37,301 nt of DNA from JADHTT01 sp964633845 (GTDB lineage: Bacteria; Campylobacterota; Campylobacteria; Campylobacterales; Arcobacteraceae), in NCBI GenBank assembly GCA_964633845.1, contig CAZWLA010000011.1, positions 1-37,301 of the forward strand, given 5' to 3'. Both the position numbers and the translations under genes were made by a program. Below, piece after piece: positions 1 through 8,068 of this stretch (the first letter of the stretch is position 1; each line of letters opens with the position of its first letter). The notes under the pieces were generated by a model. The model had not been told where the DNA came from and did no database searches. It was given only the letters and a program-made list of their open reading frames with translations.

Positions 1-1035
1 TTGATTTTTCTTTCCTAAATATCGTCCTGTAATATATGCTGATACAAATATAGATACTATAGCTACAAATGATCCTATTGCTAGAGTAGATACACCTGTA
101 AGACCTTGTCCTACAGTACATCCAAGAGCCATCACACCACCTACTCCCATAAGTGATCCACCAAATATACTATTTAATAAAGTATTAGTTTTAATTGCAG
201 AGGTACACCCAAAGCTATATTTTGTATTAAATCTAGACATTATAAATGCCCCTAATATAACACCTAAGATTATTGATATCCCAAAGTCTAAACTTTTTGT
301 AATATAGTGTGTGAAAAACTCTAATGTATTTGATAATGGCCCTACAAATGTTAAGCTAGTTTGAGATACATATCTCGTATCAAGCTCAAGTGTAGTAGCT
401 CCATATATACCGGTAATATACCATCCAAAAGCAATTAGTAAGCCTACTGATAATCCATCTCTTAGACAAAGAATTCTTTTAAATGATTTAGTAAGCCAGA
501 TTAATATTATAGATAAAATAAAGAGTGCTATATAAATATTTATATCTGTATTTTCTACTAATAATGATATATTTAATAATGTTTCATTTGATATTAAACT
601 ATACACAATAGCATTTAAAATTCCATACTTAGCAGCATATGCAAAAATAGCGATAAATAGTAGTGTCACCAATGACCTACCATCCCCTTGAGCAAATTTA
701 ATTAGATGACGACTACTACATCCATCAGCAATCATCATACCTGTACCAAATAATGCACCACCAATAATGATAGTAATATAATTTATATCTTTTGATAGCC
801 AAATAGTATCTTCTAAATCCAAACCAAATACCAATACTGAAAATCTAGTAGCAATAATGGCAACTATGATTGCAAACACTACAGAAGCAGCTCGTCTTGT
901 AGAGGATAATAATATATAGTCCTTAATAGCTCCATTAAAACAAAATTGTGTTTTTTGTGCAATAGCACCAAAGCTTATACCTATTAGTAGTGCAACAATA
1001 TTTACTATCTCATGAATCTCTAAATTATCTAACAT
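1..1035 (-). CDS. YeeE/YedE family sulfur-compound transporter, 3' end outside window
   Basis: Integral inner-membrane protein of the YeeE/YedE (DUF395) family, whose studied members import thiosulfate or related sulfur species. The open frame runs 345 codons to base 1 without a stop, so only the C-terminal end is missing. It shows the two-fold repeat of the family with conserved cysteines: FCFNGA (C32) and DGCSSRH (C106) in the first half, FGCTSA (C277) and LGCTVGQG (C306) in the second. An in-frame ATG lies at 1050. I prefer 1035 because a TATTAT/TATAGT box on the minus strand ends directly before 1050. Neither start has a clear ribosome binding site. It is divergent from pabA. The substrate cannot be read from sequence; the sulfide:quinone oxidoreductase nearby makes a sulfur role plausible. 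Confidence 0.88.
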   Translation of the reverse strand, partial: MLDNLEIHEIVNIVALLIGISFGAIAQKTQFCFNGAIKDYILLSSTRRAASVVFAIIVAIIATRFSVLVFGLDLEDTIWLSKDINYITIIIGGALFGTGMMIADGCSSRHLIKFAQGDGRSLVTLLFIAIFAYAAKYGILNAIVYSLISNETLLNISLLVENTDINIYIALFILSIILIWLTKSFKRILCLRDGLSVGLLIAFGWYITGIYGATTLELDTRYVSQTSLTFVGPLSNTLEFFTHYITKSLDFGISIILGVILGAFIMSRFNTKYSFGCTSAIKTNTLLNSIFGGSLMGVGGVMALGCTVGQGLTGVSTLAIGSFVAIVSIFVSAYITGRYLGKKNQ

Positions 1036-1131
1036 GCTAAATATTAACATACTATAATAAAAAGTTATATTAACTTATCTATTAAATTTAGAAGCTTATT
1101 TTCATTTAAGCAGTTTTAAGTAGTTAAGCTC

Positions 1132-1137
1132 TATAAT
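1132..1137 (+). promoter_or_regulatory. -10 box of pabA
   Basis: A perfect TATAAT only five bases before the pabA ATG. No -35 consensus is visible, as is usual for sigma-70 promoters in Campylobacterota. The spacing predicts a transcript starting at or next to the start codon. Confidence 0.55.
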
Positions 1138-1142
1138 ACAAT

Positions 1143-1712
1143 ATGATTTTAATGATAGATAACTACGATAGTTTTACATATAATATAGTTCAATATTGTC
1201 TTGAACTAGGTGCCGATTTAAAAGTAATTCGAAATGATGAGATGAGCATAGAAGAGATAGAGGCATTAAATCCAGAGAAGATAATACTTTCTCCTGGACC
1301 TGCTACTCCTGATGATGCAGGTATTACGCTTGAAGTGATAGAATATTTTCAAGATAAATTACCTATCTTTGGTATTTGTTTAGGTCATCAATCAATTGCT
1401 CAAACTTTTGGAGCAGATGTAATTAGAGCTACAAATATGATGCATGGAAAAACATCAAAAGTAAAAGTCACTCAAGCAAATCAATTATTTAAAGACCTTC
1501 CTGAACAATTTACACAGACAAGATATCACTCTTTAACAGTTGATAAAAATACACTAACTGATGATTTAATACCAACAGCATATTCAATGGATGATGAAGA
1601 GATAATGGCACTAAAAGTGAAAGATAAAGATATTTACGGTGTTCAATTTCATCCAGAATCTATTATGAGTGAATATGGACATGAGATAATTGATAACTTT
1701 CTTAAATTATGA
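1143..1712 (+). CDS. pabA: Aminodeoxychorismate/anthranilate synthase glutamine amidotransferase subunit
   Basis: Class I glutamine amidotransferase that supplies ammonia to PabB (folate) or TrpE (tryptophan). At 189 residues it has the usual PabA/TrpG length. It begins with the family signature IDNYDSFTYN (5-14), has the oxyanion segment SPGPATP (50-56), the nucleophile in GICLGHQ (C79), and the catalytic His and Glu in HPES (H170, E172). No trp or pab partner is adjacent, so PabA and TrpG cannot be separated; one protein may serve both enzymes. The ATG at 1143 has no ribosome binding site and follows a -10 box by five bases. The stop overlaps the next start as ATGA. Confidence 0.9.
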   Translation: MILMIDNYDSFTYNIVQYCLELGADLKVIRNDEMSIEEIEALNPEKIILSPGPATPDDAGITLEVIEYFQDKLPIFGICLGHQSIAQTFGADVIRATNMMHGKTSKVKVTQANQLFKDLPEQFTQTRYHSLTVDKNTLTDDLIPTAYSMDDEEIMALKVKDKDIYGVQFHPESIMSEYGHEIIDNFLKL

Positions 1713-2911
1713 GTCAAAAGCTAAGTTCCTATACATATAATCTTATACTCTTTATACTTTTAATTACAGCTGCGATTATTTTAATCGCAGTAGCTTCTAC
1801 TTTAGATATTAGCTACAGTGAATCTGTAAACTATTTTCATAACTTTAATGAACTAACAATCTTAACTCATAGCTCTACATCCATATTAGGCGCATCTAAT
1901 ATTTCTCTTAGACTACCATTTATAATTATTTATCTACTTAGTGTAATATTATTTTATAAAGTAAGTTCAAAGTATCTTCATAGAAATAGAGATATTTTAA
2001 TATCTACAGCTATATTTATGGTATTACCAGGTGTTGTTAGTGCCTCACTATTAGTCAATACATCAATACTAGTAGTATTTTCTATTCTTCTATATGTATA
2101 CATCTATAGTATTAGTTCAAAACACTCTTATATCCTTTTGGTTTTATTTTTATTTTTAGATAATTCATTTGCTATTTTATTTATAGCATTATTTTTCTAC
2201 TCATTAAAATATAAAGATAATAAACTTTTAGTAGTATCATTAATACTATTTGGTATATCTATGCAAATGTATGGATTTGATAGTGGAGGAAAACCAAAGG
2301 GCTTTTTTATTGAGACTATTGCTATATATTCATCTATATTTTCTCCATTAGTATTTTTTTATTTTGCATATAGTTTATATAGAACATTAATCAAAGGTGA
2401 GCTAGGTCTACTATGGTATATCTCAACTGTGACATTGTTATTTTCTATTTTACTTTCATTTAGGCAGAGTATCCCTATAGAAGATTTTGCTCCATTTGTA
2501 GTAGTAGCAATACCAATCATGGTAAAAACATTCTTAAATTCATATAGAGTAAGATTACCACAGTTTAGAGTAAAACATAAAATAGGTATAAATATTGCAC
2601 TAGGAGTCTTACTTATTAATACAATGATATTACTAGCAAATAAGCCAATATATTTCATACTTGATAATCCAAAAAAACATTTTGCATATAAGCATCATTT
2701 TGCACAAGATATAGCCAATAAATTAAAAGAAAATGGAATAAGCTCTATAAAAGCAACAAGCAAGAGACTGCAAGAGAGATTAAAATTCTATGGAATAGGA
2801 AGTCATAGTAAATATAGTCTTTATCCATATAGGGTTACTCCATTAGATAAAGACATCACTATTAAGTATCACAACATGGCTCTATTACCACTATTTATAA
2901 GCCCCAATTAG
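1709..2911 (+). CDS. GT-C-like polytopic membrane protein
   Basis: A 400-residue membrane protein, hydrophobic over most of residues 10-315, with a soluble tail of about 80 residues rich in Lys and His. The layout resembles GT-C glycosyltransferases of the ArnT/PMT type: an acidic first outer loop (DISYSESVNYF, 33-43), then a SLRLPF segment (66-71) before a transmembrane helix, and a LPGVVSASLLVNTS stretch (106-119). These are weak family cues, and the acidic pair typical of active enzymes is not clear. It overlaps pabA by four bases, so the two are translated together. No substrate can be assigned, and it might be a degenerate transferase. Confidence 0.7.
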   Translation: MSQKLSSYTYNLILFILLITAAIILIAVASTLDISYSESVNYFHNFNELTILTHSSTSILGASNISLRLPFIIIYLLSVILFYKVSSKYLHRNRDILISTAIFMVLPGVVSASLLVNTSILVVFSILLYVYIYSISSKHSYILLVLFLFLDNSFAILFIALFFYSLKYKDNKLLVVSLILFGISMQMYGFDSGGKPKGFFIETIAIYSSIFSPLVFFYFAYSLYRTLIKGELGLLWYISTVTLLFSILLSFRQSIPIEDFAPFVVVAIPIMVKTFLNSYRVRLPQFRVKHKIGINIALGVLLINTMILLANKPIYFILDNPKKHFAYKHHFAQDIANKLKENGISSIKATSKRLQERLKFYGIGSHSKYSLYPYRVTPLDKDITIKYHNMALLPLFISPN

Positions 2912-2944
2912 TCAAGCGAGTATACACTTAATAAAACATAAAGC

Positions 2945-2950
2945 TATAAT
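2945..2950 (+). promoter_or_regulatory. -10 box of the rpmI-rplT operon
   Basis: Perfect TATAAT in the 83-base gap upstream of rpmI, giving a leader of about 38 bases. infC is not upstream here, so the L35-L20 genes have their own promoter rather than sharing the infC transcript. Confidence 0.6.
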
Positions 2951-2994
2951 TAAATAAAATTACCGACTTAAAATTTATGAAAGGAGTTCTATCA

Positions 2995-3192
2995 ATGCCA
3001 AAAATGAAATCTGTTAGCGGTGCTAAAAAAAGATTTAAAGTTAAGAAAAATGGTCAAATTAAAAGAGGAAGTGCTTTTAGAAGCCACATCTTAACTAAAA
3101 TGTCTCAAAAGAGAAAAAGAAATCTAAGAAACCCGCAATCTGTTGATGCTACAAATGAATCAGCAGTTAAAAGAATGTTATGTCAAATGTAA
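2995..3192 (+). CDS. rpmI: 50S ribosomal protein L35
   Basis: Small basic ribosomal protein of 65 residues, the normal L35 length. It opens with MPKMKSVSGAKKRFK and has the conserved GSAFRSHIL...KRKRNLR region (27-47). The ATG at 2995 is chosen because a good ribosome binding site, AAAGGAG, sits at 2979-2985; an in-frame ATG at 2977 overlaps that site and would add six non-homologous residues. It is co-transcribed with rplT across an unusually structured 121-base spacer. Confidence 0.97.
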   Translation: MPKMKSVSGAKKRFKVKKNGQIKRGSAFRSHILTKMSQKRKRNLRNPQSVDATNESAVKRMLCQM

Positions 3193-3313
3193 TAATATTT
3201 TAATATATTATATAATTTGAAAATTGTCCCTCCGTTTAATTACGGTCAAGATCAGTTTATAGACTGACACCAACTTACGAAATAGTGAGTATTAGGTAAA
3301 GCAAGGAAAAAAT
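3193..3313 (+). promoter_or_regulatory. Structured spacer between rpmI and rplT, possible L20 autoregulatory region
   Basis: The spacer is long for a two-gene ribosomal operon. It contains three small hairpins in a row: CCGT/ACGG (3232-3235 with 3242-3245), TCAGT/ACTGA (3252-3256 with 3263-3267) and ACTTAC/GTGAGT (3273-3278 with 3285-3290, one G-T pair). The rplT ribosome binding site AAGGA (3303-3307) follows unpaired. L20 represses its own operon through mRNA structures in several phyla; whether this is such a site is inference. Confidence 0.4.
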
Positions 3314-3670
3314 ATGCCAAGAGTTAAAACAGGTGTAGTAAGAAGAAGAAGACACAAAAAAATCCTTAAAATGGCTAAGGGTTTTTACAGTGGTAGAAGA
3401 AAACATTTTAGAAAAGCAAAAGAGCAAGTAGAACACTCACTTGTATATGCTTACAGAGATAGAAGACAAAAGAAAAGAGATTTTAGAAAACTTTGGATTG
3501 TTAGAATCAATGCTGCTTGTAGATTAAACGGAATGAATTACTCTAGATTCATGAATGGTTTAAAAGTAGCGGGTATTACTTTAGATAGAAAAATCTTAGC
3601 TGATATGGCTATGAATGATGCTGCTGCATTTACTTCATTAGTTGAATCTGCAAAGGCTGCAGTTAAATAA
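3314..3670 (+). CDS. rplT: 50S ribosomal protein L20
   Basis: Ribosomal protein L20, 118 residues, normal length. The strongly basic N-terminus PRVKTGVVRRRRHKKILK and the conserved AKGFYSGRRKHFRKAKEQV and RDRRQKKRDFRKLWI blocks are diagnostic. L20 is needed for early 50S assembly. In other bacteria it also represses translation of its own operon. The start has an AAGGA site six bases upstream. A strong hairpin terminator follows the stop. Confidence 0.98.
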   Translation: MPRVKTGVVRRRRHKKILKMAKGFYSGRRKHFRKAKEQVEHSLVYAYRDRRQKKRDFRKLWIVRINAACRLNGMNYSRFMNGLKVAGITLDRKILADMAMNDAAAFTSLVESAKAAVK

Positions 3671-3687
3671 TCTTTAACTGCTTAAAC

Positions 3688-3724
3688 AAAAAGGGGTCAG
3701 GCAAACTTGCCTGACCCCTTTTTT
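3688..3724. terminator. Bidirectional intrinsic terminator after rplT
   Basis: A perfect 11-bp stem, GGGGTCAGGCA (3693-3703) with TGCCTGACCCC (3708-3718), and a four-base loop. It is flanked by five A on the left and six T on the right, so it can stop rplT transcripts on the plus strand and the convergent 3745-3969 gene on the minus strand. Confidence 0.95.
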
Positions 3725-3744
3725 AATATATAGTATTTGACTAA

Positions 3745-3969
3745 CTATTTAGACTTTGAAAATACTTTTCCAATAGATCTAAATATATAAACCACTAAAT
3801 ATATAATAAATGCAAATACAAATGGATGCAACATACCAGGTACTCCAAATGCACCACCACTTGACATATTTAAAAGATGCTCTACGGGATGATCTAACCA
3901 CTGCTTAAAATGCATTCCAATTGCTAAAAATAAAAATATACCAATATAGATATTTAACTCTTTTTTCAT
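3745..3969 (-). CDS. Small two-helix membrane protein of unknown function
   Basis: A 74-residue protein with two predicted transmembrane helices (about 7-19 and 47-66) separated by a loop, HPVEHLLNMSSGGAFGVPGM, and a basic C-terminal end (KVFSKSK). It matches no family I can name. A ribosome binding site (AAGGGGAAGT) precedes the ATG and a TATAAT box lies at 3994-3999, so it looks like a real, separately transcribed gene. It follows the terminated sulfide:quinone oxidoreductase gene in the same direction; a link to it is possible but not shown. Confidence 0.75.
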   Translation of the reverse strand: MKKELNIYIGIFLFLAIGMHFKQWLDHPVEHLLNMSSGGAFGVPGMLHPFVFAFIIYLVVYIFRSIGKVFSKSK

Positions 3970-3993
3970 TACTTCCCCTTTTTAATTAGGTGC

Positions 3994-3999
3994 ATTATA
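3994..3999 (-). promoter_or_regulatory. -10 box of the small membrane protein gene
   Basis: TATAAT on the minus strand with a predicted leader of about 18 bases that carries the ribosome binding site AAGGGG. It lies just after the terminator of the upstream gene. Confidence 0.55.
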
Positions 4000-4012
4000 T
4001 ATTAAAGGTAAT

Positions 4013-4046
4013 AAAAAAGCCCTAAACCTTTCGGTCTAGGGCTTTT
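4013..4046 (-). terminator. Intrinsic terminator of the sulfide:quinone oxidoreductase gene
   Basis: Stem AAAAGCCCTA (4015-4024) with TAGGGCTTTT (4037-4046), an inner ACC/GGT pairing and a four-base loop. Read on the minus strand it is followed by a run of T (4018-4013). It lies 27 bases after the stop codon. Confidence 0.92.
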
Positions 4047-4072
4047 AATAGTTGATATACAATCTTTAACTA

Positions 4073-5563
4073 TTAAGCTTTTCCAGCTAACATTCCGTGA
4101 ACTGTCATTGGCTTTAGTAGGTAGAACTTTAATAACCACCAGATATATCTTTCTTGAGTAGGGTCAAGAAGTGTAGTCATAGCAGCATTCTTACCAGATC
4201 CTAATTTCTTAGAAGCCCAGTTAAATTCAGCCAACATTACTGTACCAATAGAAGTAATTAATGGACAAACAGTATATCCCGCATACTTAGTGCTATCAGC
4301 AGGAATTGATCCAGACTCTAACATAGAAAGAACATTGTTTACAACAACTTTATATTGTTTTCTACCAGAACCACCAGTTTTACCCATTGGAACAGCTGCA
4401 ATATCACCTAGTGCAAATACATTAGGGAATTTAACGTGTTGTAATGTTTCTTTATTTACAGGGATCCATCCTTTTTTAGAACCAACTGCAGACTTTCCTA
4501 ATTCATCTGGAGCTTTCATTGGAGGAGTAATATGTAAGAAGTCAAAGTTAGTTCTAACTTCTTTATGAGTTGTTTCCATAGCGTACTCTTCTAAATCTTC
4601 ATCCCAAGCACCTTTTTTCTTACCATGGTTATCAAAAATTGCTTCACCATTTTTAACTTCTACTAAGTTATGCTTGTAAGACCAGTTAAATCCTTCTCTT
4701 TCAAATTGTTTAACAATTGCAGTGTGGTAATCTTTGATTCCGAACATTCCACCACCATTTGGATAGAAATGTAAATCTGCATTTTCTCTAGCACCAGCTT
4801 CTTTTAATCTAGAGTTTGTAAGGTACATAATTTTCTTTGGTGCACCACCACATTTAATTGGAGTATTTGGGTGAGTATATACACCTTTTACTTTTTTACC
4901 AGATGCAGCAGATGCGATAAACTTTTGCATATTTGCCCAAGTTGCAGTAGCACCATCAGCAGTATAGATTGAAGAAGCACCTTTAGCATTAAGCTCAGAT
5001 ACTAATGCTCTGTTATCTCCTAGAGAATATGCTTCACCAGCACCTTCAAGACCTTTAATAGCAGCATAGTTTAATTTAACACCAGCAGCGATTACCATCA
5101 TGTCATACTTAACCTCAGTACCTTTATCAGTAGTTAAAGAGTTGTTCTTTGGATCAAATTTAACAGCTTTTTCTTTTATAACTGTTACATCAGATGGAAC
5201 AAAATCATCTCTCTTGTAAAGGATATCAGATTGATCCCATAGTCCAGCACCAATTAAAGTTTGACCTGGTTGGTAAGATACAGAAGTAGCTTCTGGCTCA
5301 ATTACAGTAATCTTTACATCAGATGCACTATTTCTAAGTCTAGCAGCAGTTGACATACCTGCAAGTCCACCACCAACGATTACAACATGACCTGTAGCAC
5401 TACTTGCTTTTAGATCAGTAGCAGCTTCTGCTTCTGTTCCACCAAGCATAAATCCAGCACCTGTAAGTCCCATCATTTTCATTGCATCTCTTCTAGAGAT
5501 ACCTTGTTCCTTTAAGATTGAGTCTAGTTGCTCAAGATCTTGTTTAAGATTTCTATTTTCCAT
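4073..5563 (-). CDS. sqr: Type II sulfide:quinone oxidoreductase with Tat signal
   Basis: FAD flavoprotein that oxidises sulfide and passes electrons to the quinone pool. Residues 22-49 form a twin-arginine signal: SRRDAMK (R24, R25), a hydrophobic stretch MMGLTGAGFMLGG and an AEAEAA cleavage region, so periplasmic action is predicted. The FAD fold begins at VIVGGGLAGM (61-70) and ends with FALGDIA (383-389). Two cysteines match the active-site pair of mitochondrial-type SQR: TPIKCGGAPKK (C238) and YTVCPLITS (C433). The C-terminus (IWWLLKFYLLKPM) looks like the amphipathic membrane-binding helix of SQR. Flavocytochrome c FccB is an alternative, but the two blocks around C238 and C433 fit type II SQR better. 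The ATG has an AAAGGA site. It is monocistronic, with its own terminator. Confidence 0.85.
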   Translation of the reverse strand: MENRNLKQDLEQLDSILKEQGISRRDAMKMMGLTGAGFMLGGTEAEAATDLKASSATGHVVIVGGGLAGMSTAARLRNSASDVKITVIEPEATSVSYQPGQTLIGAGLWDQSDILYKRDDFVPSDVTVIKEKAVKFDPKNNSLTTDKGTEVKYDMMVIAAGVKLNYAAIKGLEGAGEAYSLGDNRALVSELNAKGASSIYTADGATATWANMQKFIASAASGKKVKGVYTHPNTPIKCGGAPKKIMYLTNSRLKEAGARENADLHFYPNGGGMFGIKDYHTAIVKQFEREGFNWSYKHNLVEVKNGEAIFDNHGKKKGAWDEDLEEYAMETTHKEVRTNFDFLHITPPMKAPDELGKSAVGSKKGWIPVNKETLQHVKFPNVFALGDIAAVPMGKTGGSGRKQYKVVVNNVLSMLESGSIPADSTKYAGYTVCPLITSIGTVMLAEFNWASKKLGSGKNAAMTTLLDPTQERYIWWLLKFYLLKPMTVHGMLAGKA

Positions 5564-5574
5564 GTTTTTCCTTT

Positions 5575-5626
5575 ATTATATGAATTTTTAAAACTTTAGA
5601 AAGGTTATCACATGTTTTCTAATATA
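5575..5626 (-). promoter_or_regulatory. Promoter region of the sulfide:quinone oxidoreductase gene
   Basis: Two minus-strand -10 candidates: TATATT (5626-5621), which leaves a leader of about 50 bases with an intact ribosome binding site, and a perfect TATAAT (5580-5575), which would start the transcript inside or after that site. I favour the first. No operator is evident. Confidence 0.35.
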
Positions 5627-5673
5627 ATCCTTAATGTTGACTTAAAAAAAATTATAAGTAAGATAAGCTAAGG

Positions 5674-6243
5674 TTATTTTATATATGATAATAAGTAATC
5701 TTCTTTTGTATTTATATTAACAAATTGTTTGGAGTATCCAAATTTTTTATAATTCGTATTGGAATTTTTTACTAAGTAATTAATTTTATGTATATCTTTA
5801 GCAAGACAATCATCTATTTTATCAATAATTGAACAATTAAATACACCACATAAATTATGTATTTTATTTTCGCAACTTGCAATAGTAATATCAAAAGAAT
5901 CACTTTCTTGTATAAGTTTTTCTATTGTTATATCTTTAATCAAAGGAGTATCTACAGTGATAATAAATACTTTTTGAACAGACGATAATTCTTCAAATAT
6001 TGCTTGTAATGCTACCATAGGTGACGATATATCACTAGTATCAAATATTATTTTATCTTTGTTTTTTAGAAAATCAAATTTATCTACCTTTGAAGAGATG
6101 AAAACATTAGTAAATATCTTTGAAAGTTTTTGATACTGGTATTCTATAAGTGTAGAATAGCCATCAAATGGAAGAAGAGATTTATCTTCACCCATTCTAC
6201 TTGATTTACCACCTGAAAGTATTACACATGGTATATCTATCAT
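5674..6243 (-). CDS. mobA: Molybdenum cofactor guanylyltransferase
   Basis: MobA transfers GMP to molybdopterin to make the guanine dinucleotide cofactor used by periplasmic molybdo- and tungstoenzymes. The 189-residue protein has the nucleotide-binding signature LSGGKSSRMGEDKSLLPF (9-26) and the acidic metal site in TVDTPLI (about 115-121), with normal length. Its start lies two bases after the leuC stop. It is the last gene of a five-gene minus-strand run. No molybdoenzyme gene lies nearby. No clear terminator follows. Confidence 0.92.
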   Translation of the reverse strand: MIDIPCVILSGGKSSRMGEDKSLLPFDGYSTLIEYQYQKLSKIFTNVFISSKVDKFDFLKNKDKIIFDTSDISSPMVALQAIFEELSSVQKVFIITVDTPLIKDITIEKLIQESDSFDITIASCENKIHNLCGVFNCSIIDKIDDCLAKDIHKINYLVKNSNTNYKKFGYSKQFVNINTKEDYLLSYIK

Positions 6244-6245
6244 GG

Positions 6246-7526
6246 CTACAAAGAAGAAGGATCTGTAATATATCCTGAGATTGCAGAAGCTGCAGCAACT
6301 GCTGAGTTTGAAAGGTAAACTTTTGAACTTCTACTTCCCATTCTTCCTACAAAGTTTCTATTTGTAGTTGAGACACAAACCTCATTATCTCCCAAGATTC
6401 CCATATATCCACCAAGACAAGCACCACAAGTTGGATTTGATACAACCGCACCAGCATCTACAAGTATATCTATATACCCTAATTTTGTAGCTTCTCTAAG
6501 TATTTTTTGAGTTCCTGGTGTTACGATCATTCTTACATGAGATGCTAATTTTTTACCATCTAATATCTCACTAGCAATTTTCAAGTCACCTAATCTACCA
6601 TTTGTACATGATCCTACAAATACTTGATCAACTTTAATATTATCTTCTACAGCTTGAGACATTGAATGTCCATTTTCTGGTAAGAATGGATATGCAATAA
6701 CTGGCTCAAGATTTGCTACATCAATCTCTAATGTCTGACAATATGTCGCATCATCATCACTTTGATGTATTTTAGGCTCTGCTCTTAATGATCCATTTGC
6801 ATCAGTTCTTTCATCTAAGAACTTTTGTGTTGTTTCATCATATGCAACAATACCATTTTTTGCACCAGCTTCAATTGCCATATTACATAATGCAAATCTA
6901 TCATCCATAGTTAAGTATTGTATTGTATCACCTGTAAACTCTAAAGTTTTATACAATGCTCCATCAACACCAATCATCCTAATAATCTCAAGGATTAAGT
7001 CTTTACCCGATACAAACTCTTTTGGCTTACCTGTAAATACTACTTTTATAGATTCTGGTACTTTAAACCAATTTCCACCAGTAACCATAGCAAATGCTAA
7101 ATCTGTACTTCCCATACCAGTAGAAAATGCTCCTAATGCACCATGTGTACATGTGTGTGAATCTGCACCAATGATAACATCACCAGGGATTACTAGTCCT
7201 TTTTCTGGAAGTAATGCATGCTCAATACCCATATCTTTCTCATCAAAAAAATGTTTTAGATTATGCTTAGCGGCAAAGTCCCTAGATATTCTTGCTTGAT
7301 TTGCCGATGCAATATCCTTTGCAGGAATAAAGTGATCTAGTACAATAGAAAATCCATCTGGATTAGCTAGATTTTGGGCCCCACTATCTTCAAATGCTTT
7401 AATTGAAATTGGTGTAGTAATATCATTACCAATTACCATATCAATAGGACTTCTTACAATTTGTCCTGCATATACTTCTTCGCCTACATGTTCACTAAAA
7501 ATCTTTTCTGTTATTGTTTGACCCAT
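6246..7526 (-). CDS. leuC: 3-isopropylmalate dehydratase large subunit
   Basis: Aconitase-fold enzyme of leucine synthesis that isomerises 2- to 3-isopropylmalate together with LeuD. At 426 residues it belongs to the shorter archaeal/epsilon-type LeuC group. The three 4Fe-4S ligands are in VGSCTNGR (C307) and NPTCGAC (C367, C370), and the substrate motif GADSHTCTHGA is at 120-130. Homoaconitase-type substrates cannot be excluded by eye. leuD and leuB are not in the window, so the leucine pathway is split here. A weak AAGAAGAGAA site precedes the start. Confidence 0.93.
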   Translation of the reverse strand: MGQTITEKIFSEHVGEEVYAGQIVRSPIDMVIGNDITTPISIKAFEDSGAQNLANPDGFSIVLDHFIPAKDIASANQARISRDFAAKHNLKHFFDEKDMGIEHALLPEKGLVIPGDVIIGADSHTCTHGALGAFSTGMGSTDLAFAMVTGGNWFKVPESIKVVFTGKPKEFVSGKDLILEIIRMIGVDGALYKTLEFTGDTIQYLTMDDRFALCNMAIEAGAKNGIVAYDETTQKFLDERTDANGSLRAEPKIHQSDDDATYCQTLEIDVANLEPVIAYPFLPENGHSMSQAVEDNIKVDQVFVGSCTNGRLGDLKIASEILDGKKLASHVRMIVTPGTQKILREATKLGYIDILVDAGAVVSNPTCGACLGGYMGILGDNEVCVSTTNRNFVGRMGSRSSKVYLSNSAVAAASAISGYITDPSSL

Positions 7527-7549
7527 TTTTTCTCTTCTTATAATTTATT

Positions 7550-8044
7550 TTAATTTGATTGAATTAACTTATCTAGGATAAATCTCTCTAAATCTTTTTT
7601 TTGTATCTCTTGCCCTATTGCTTCTTTGTATATATTACAAACTATTTTTTTATTTTCAGAATATGGAAAATGTGGAAAATGAAGCTTCCATGCAGCTTGA
7701 ATTCTATTAAGTGATATCTCATCATAAAGCCACTCTTTAAACATTCCCATAAATGCAAATAAAATTGCTGTAAATATCACCGCCATAATAATAGAAAGAT
7801 GACAATCTGCCCCAGCAAATACAGCATGCACAATAAATGCCAGTGGAATAATTGCAATATGTGATAATAATAAAAATACTATATATGCTCTTCCCAGTCT
7901 TAATCTAAAACCAAGATTAATACCTTTTAGATGCATCCCATCATTAAACTGTCTATTTGCAAGCATCAGCTCATTAAACAGTACAGGCTGCTCAGAGATA
8001 TTAAAAACATAGTTAAGAATTTTATTTTTTATATTTTCAAACAT
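7550..8044 (-). CDS. Membrane protein of unknown function
   Basis: A 164-residue protein with hydrophobic helices at about 51-73 and 82-104, a short N-terminal cytoplasmic-type segment and a charged C-terminal half (KKIVCNIYKEAIGQEIQKKDLERF). I do not recognise the family. The ATG at 8044 is chosen because AAAGGTGG sits just upstream; a GTG at 8053 in the same frame overlaps that site. It lies 24 bases after asnB and 23 before leuC, inside one transcription unit. Confidence 0.75.
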   Translation of the reverse strand: MFENIKNKILNYVFNISEQPVLFNELMLANRQFNDGMHLKGINLGFRLRLGRAYIVFLLLSHIAIIPLAFIVHAVFAGADCHLSIIMAVIFTAILFAFMGMFKEWLYDEISLNRIQAAWKLHFPHFPYSENKKIVCNIYKEAIGQEIQKKDLERFILDKLIQSN

Positions 8045-8068
8045 AATTTCCACCTTTAAGTTGCTGTA

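Noticed and set aside
2977..2994. Upstream in-frame ATG for rpmI
   Set aside because: The ATG precedes and overlaps the ribosome binding site AAAGGAG; L35 normally begins MPK.
5637..5663. TTGACT followed by AT-rich sequence, like a plus-strand promoter
   Set aside because: The nearest -10-like sequence is only about ten bases away and no plus-strand gene follows.
5640..5673. Terminator for mobA using the run of eight A (T on the minus strand)
   Set aside because: No convincing stem precedes the run on the minus strand.
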